Source: Bacillota bacterium (GTDB lineage Bacteria; Bacillota; UBA4882; UBA10575). From it: a DNA stretch of 8,198 bases. Positions within the stretch are counted from its first letter, which is position 1. The number at the start of each line of letters is the position of its first letter. A model generated the notes under the pieces. That model saw nothing but the letters and a program-made list of their open reading frames with translations, was not told the DNA's origin and ran no database searches. The stretch covers positions 6,476 through 14,673 of the forward strand of contig DOID01000100.1 in the NCBI GenBank assembly GCA_003511465.1, read 5' to 3'. A program made the translations under genes and the position numbers. Positions 5,753 to 8,198 of this stretch are shown one piece after another.

Positions 5753-6643
5753 TCACTCTCCTTCATAAAAGGTCCATCGTTTGGAAGTAGTAAAGACAAG
5801 TACGGTCAAGACAGCGACAAATAGGAAAAAAAGCAAAGACAAGGCGCTGGCATGGCCAAAGTTATTGCGCATGAAACCTTCGCGGTAGATTAGGTAAACC
5901 ATTAAGAGGGTGGAATCGCTGGGCCCGCCTTTGGTCAAGGCATAGGCCGGGACAAAACCCTGCAGATTAATGATTATACTAGTTAGAAAATTATAGAAAA
6001 TCACCGGCGACATCATTGGGAAGGTGATGTGCCTGAATTTATGCCAAAAGTTACCGCCATCGACCTCCACTGCTTCCAAATATGTCCTTGGCACGCTCTG
6101 CAACCCAGCCAAGAAGATTACGATCAGATTCCCGCTCATCCAGGTCATCATTAAAATAATTGAAGGCATGGCGAATCTTTCATCTTGAAGCCATTGAATT
6201 TTATTGCCCCCCAGCATACTTAGGAGATAATTGAAGACACCAAAATTCGACTCATACATCCAAGACCACACGATACTCGAGCCAATGATCGGTACCACGT
6301 ACGGCAGGAAAAAGAGGGAACGCCACAGTCCACGCCCGGGAATCTTCTTTTGGTTCAACATAAGCGCCACGGTGAAGGAATAAATAATACTGGTCAGCGT
6401 CGTGCCGACGGCAAAGGATAACGTAGCGACCACCGAATTTTTAAAATAGAAATCCGTCGTGAAGATTGCCCGGTAATTTTCAAGACCGATGTAATCTGGA
6501 GGTTGTAATCCCGTCCAGTTTGTAAGGCTAATCCCAATCACACCAAGGATCGGTAAGAAGGTTAGAAAGAGAAATCCGATGATGGCGGGCGTTAATAAAA
6601 GGTACGCGGTTAATGTTGTTCTTCCCCTGGTTCTCAACTTCAT
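5753..6643 (-). CDS. ABC sugar transporter permease, MalF/UgpA type (CUT1)
   Basis: First inner-membrane permease of the importer, 296 residues. Hydrophobic segments lie near 11-33, 70-96, 108-128, 157-181, 212-233 and 266-286. Family landmarks include YLLLTPAIIGFLFLTFLPI at the start, WRSLFFLPYVVPIIGSSIVW (107-126), and the ATPase-docking EAA loop LEAVEVDGGNFWHKFRHITF (189-208) followed by PMMSP. NLQGFVPAYALTKGGPSDST (226-245) is also typical of the family. ATG 6643 is preceded by AAGGGGGG (6657-6650) at six bases. It lies 130 bases downstream of the binding-protein gene across a gap holding two hairpins, and directly upstream of the MalG-type partner. The two permeases would form the heterodimeric channel. 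The sugar cannot be identified from sequence. Confidence 0.95.
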   Translation of the reverse strand: MKLRTRGRTTLTAYLLLTPAIIGFLFLTFLPILGVIGISLTNWTGLQPPDYIGLENYRAIFTTDFYFKNSVVATLSFAVGTTLTSIIYSFTVALMLNQKKIPGRGLWRSLFFLPYVVPIIGSSIVWSWMYESNFGVFNYLLSMLGGNKIQWLQDERFAMPSIILMMTWMSGNLIVIFLAGLQSVPRTYLEAVEVDGGNFWHKFRHITFPMMSPVIFYNFLTSIIINLQGFVPAYALTKGGPSDSTLLMVYLIYREGFMRNNFGHASALSLLFFLFVAVLTVLVFTTSKRWTFYEGE

Positions 6644-6678
6644 CTACTACCCCCCTTGTACTAGTTTTCTTGAGAAAT

Positions 6679-6696
6679 ATTAGTTCCAAAACTAAT
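6679..6696 (-). promoter_or_regulatory. Small perfect dyad upstream of the MalF-like gene
   Basis: On the minus strand ATTAGTT-TTGG-AACTAAT: 7-bp arms with a four-base centre, about 35 bases before the MalF-like start codon. A shorter inverted pair, TTTCT-TG-AGAAA on the plus strand (6666-6677), sits beside it. The dyad is AT-rich and lacks a T-run, so it is not a good terminator. It could be an operator or a weak mRNA hairpin. I found no convincing promoter in this gap. Confidence 0.35.
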
Positions 6697-6720
6697 CTTT
6701 CGATCTAGGTGACCGTTTGG

Positions 6721-6760
6721 GGTAGTTCCCCCTTCCCGCCCAGGGGAAGGGGGAACTACC
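6721..6760 (-). promoter_or_regulatory. Perfect 17-bp GC-rich hairpin after the binding-protein gene
   Basis: The arms at 6721-6737 (GGTAGTTCCCCCTTCCC on the plus strand) and 6744-6760 are exact reverse complements around a six-base loop. The hairpin begins 13 bases after the binding-protein stop codon. Downstream on the minus strand comes CCAAACGGTCACC, with no T-run, so this is not a standard intrinsic terminator. In E. coli the malE-malF gap carries REP hairpins that protect the malE transcript end and let the binding protein exceed the permeases; the same role is inferred here. Confidence 0.7.
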
Positions 6761-6773
6761 GAATCGAACTATA

Positions 6774-8108
6774 TCAAGGCTTGTTTTCGTTAAAGAGTTT
6801 TTCGACCCTGGGTAGAATGCTGTTGATGTATTGTTTAGCTGTTTGTTTTCCGTTCCAGACAGCGTCGATTCCAGAATTGATCATATCATCAAGTTTGTCA
6901 TAACTTGGGAAATAGTACCAGGGAACTTGTTCCGCATTGTTCATCGCATAATCAACGACCGCTGATTTATATTGTTCATACGGTGGATGTACATCATTGT
7001 CAGCCCATTGCCGGATAACTTCATCCGAAGCGTACCACTTTTTGGAGACCGGCATCCAAATTCCACCGGTGATTAGATCCCATCCGTTTTTCTCATCGCT
7101 CATCCATTTAACGAAAGTCTTGGCGGCGTCCATTTCTTTTGATGACTCAAAGACGACAAAGGGTCCACCGGTGTTATAAGTTACCGCCTTCTTAATCTTC
7201 GGGAGGACACCGACTCCGTATTCGAGGCCATCAGGCAGCGAGTTCTTTAAGGAAACCCCAATCTCCCACTGACCACTGGTGGCCATTGCCACTTTCCCGG
7301 TAAGGAGCGTAACATCCAGACTAGGCATGGTGTTCATTTCTCCCACTGAGGGCGCAACCTTATCTACGAGATATAGATCGGCAATCTTTTGTAGCGCATC
7401 AATGGTTTCCGGTTTCCCTAGCCATAATTCCTGTCCGTCGGGGCTCATGATTCCCCCACCAGCGGAAACAGCCAAGATCGGCCACATCCAACCTAGGCGG
7501 TTAAAATCAGCGCCGTAGGTTACGATGTTTCGCGCATTAAAACCGCGATCATTCGGTGTTCTGCCTCTCGTATCTTTGGTCAGCTTCTTAGCTACCTCGA
7601 CAAACTCCTCCCAAGTCCAGGCCTCTTCAGCTGTGGCCGGCGGGTAGGGTACTCCGGCGTCGTCAAAGAGTTTCTTGTTGTAATAGATCAGCAATACCTC
7701 ATTGGAACAGCTGTAAGCTACTGTCTTTCCCTTGTAGGTAAAAGCTAGCGACTGTAGTGGCGCTTCTTCTGGAGTATACATATCACTCACATCAGCCAAT
7801 AGGCCAGCGGCAGCATAACGGAGCGCCATCGGTTCGGCCATCATACAAGTGTCCGGTAATTGCTTGGCTGCCGCCATGGTGTTCAGCTTGGTTTCATAAT
7901 CAGCCCGGCTGACCGTGATCAACGAAACGTGGATCTCATTCTGCTCAGCATTAAACCGATCCAGGGTTTTTTGGATATCGGCGGCTTCGGACTGGGTGGT
8001 GTTGTACCAAGCCATGTAAGTGATCTCCTTTTTCGGTTGGGCAAAAGCCGAAAGGGCGATTATCGCGATCAGTAACACAACAACAGTTAACCTTTTGATA
8101 AAAACCAT
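6774..8108 (-). CDS. ABC sugar transporter substrate-binding protein (extracellular family 1)
   Basis: A 444-residue exported solute-binding protein of the COG1653/UgpB type, which delivers a sugar or oligosaccharide to the two permeases downstream. The N-terminus MVFIKRLTVVVLLIAIIALS then AFA-QP is a Sec signal with a likely signal peptidase I site after residue 23. There is no lipobox cysteine. Family features include the first strand ITYMAWYNTT (29-38), the helix phase FNAEQNEIHV, YYNKKLFDDAGV (142-153), WTWEEFVEVAKKLT (165-178), and GKVAMATSGQWEI (271-283). TGGIWMPVSKKWY (347-359) is the usual late segment. A GTG further upstream (8165) would add 19 polar residues before the signal; ATG 8108 is seven bases after AAAGGGGG (8123-8116) and gives a normal signal peptide, so I chose it. 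It is the first visible gene of the cassette. Confidence 0.95.
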   Translation of the reverse strand: MVFIKRLTVVVLLIAIIALSAFAQPKKEITYMAWYNTTQSEAADIQKTLDRFNAEQNEIHVSLITVSRADYETKLNTMAAAKQLPDTCMMAEPMALRYAAAGLLADVSDMYTPEEAPLQSLAFTYKGKTVAYSCSNEVLLIYYNKKLFDDAGVPYPPATAEEAWTWEEFVEVAKKLTKDTRGRTPNDRGFNARNIVTYGADFNRLGWMWPILAVSAGGGIMSPDGQELWLGKPETIDALQKIADLYLVDKVAPSVGEMNTMPSLDVTLLTGKVAMATSGQWEIGVSLKNSLPDGLEYGVGVLPKIKKAVTYNTGGPFVVFESSKEMDAAKTFVKWMSDEKNGWDLITGGIWMPVSKKWYASDEVIRQWADNDVHPPYEQYKSAVVDYAMNNAEQVPWYYFPSYDKLDDMINSGIDAVWNGKQTAKQYINSILPRVEKLFNENKP

Positions 8109-8198
8109 TTTCTTTCCCCCTTTTTCCTTTTTGAATTGGTTAACTCTAAACCCCGTGTTCAACACAATGTTTATTTCCTTTTTCCGCTACCACCTCCT
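8109..8198 (-). other. Leader region upstream of the binding-protein gene
   Basis: Ninety bases to the window edge. They hold the ribosome binding site of the binding-protein gene and an odd-centred 11-bp dyad GTGTTCAACAC (8155-8165). A loose dyad GGTTAACTCTAAACC lies at 8138-8152. No clear -35/-10 pair is seen. AGGAGG at the extreme edge on the minus strand (8198-8193) has no good start codon after it, and could equally be the end of an upstream gene. Whether the sugar cassette starts here or further upstream cannot be decided. Confidence 0.35.

Noticed and set aside
6721..6760. The 17-bp hairpin as a rho-independent terminator.
   Set aside because: No T-run follows the stem on either strand (plus side GAATCGAAC, minus side CCAAACGG), and the same operon continues after it.
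8108..8165. GTG at 8165 as the start of the binding protein.
   Set aside because: It would put 19 polar residues ahead of the signal peptide, while ATG 8108 has a well-spaced ribosome binding site and gives a normal signal.

Overview
The window looks like bacterial chromosome of moderate GC with strong GGAGG-type ribosome binding sites. It has a preQ1-I riboswitch of a type most common in Firmicutes (Bacillota). The sugar-binding protein has a plain Sec signal with no lipobox cysteine, which is unusual for a single-membrane Gram-positive. A deep-branching or two-membrane Firmicutes lineage is therefore my best guess, but this is an inference and no taxonomic marker is present.

Layout. (1) Positions 8-1399, minus: a MATE-family multidrug/cation antiporter with a TTG start. 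(2) Positions 1505-2743, minus: a compact queuosine unit, in order of transcription a near-consensus promoter, a preQ1-I riboswitch that buries the ribosome binding site, the queuosine precursor transporter yhhQ, the overlapping preQ0 reductase queF, and an intrinsic terminator. (3) Positions 2742-2877: a divergent intergenic gap holding a 118-bp near-palindrome with perfect 15-bp terminal inverted repeats and flanking direct repeats, resembling a MITE. (4) Positions 2900-4844, plus: a promoter, then a membrane protein with a LiaF-like 'toastrack' C-terminal domain and an EamA/DMT transporter, spaced as an operon. (5) Positions 4850-8108, minus: an ABC sugar importer of the CUT1 class with binding protein, MalF-like permease and MalG-like permease in transcription order. 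A perfect 17-bp hairpin lies just after the binding-protein gene. No ATPase, glycosidase or regulator is visible, and the window ends 90 bases upstream of the binding-protein start.

How the genes work together. The queuosine unit is a feedback loop. PreQ1, the product of QueF and a likely cargo of the transporter, should fold the leader and block translation of yhhQ. Because queF begins inside the end of yhhQ, queF should be affected too. No queC, queD or queE is present, which suggests precursor salvage. The ABC cassette is built so that the binding protein can be made in excess over its permeases. The toastrack/EamA pair has no two-component genes beside it and its role is unknown.

No wholly new system is evident. 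The best leads are the palindromic element between two promoters, the riboswitch/promoter/RBS arrangement, a His-to-Cys change in the QueF active-site motif, and the 17-bp hairpin.
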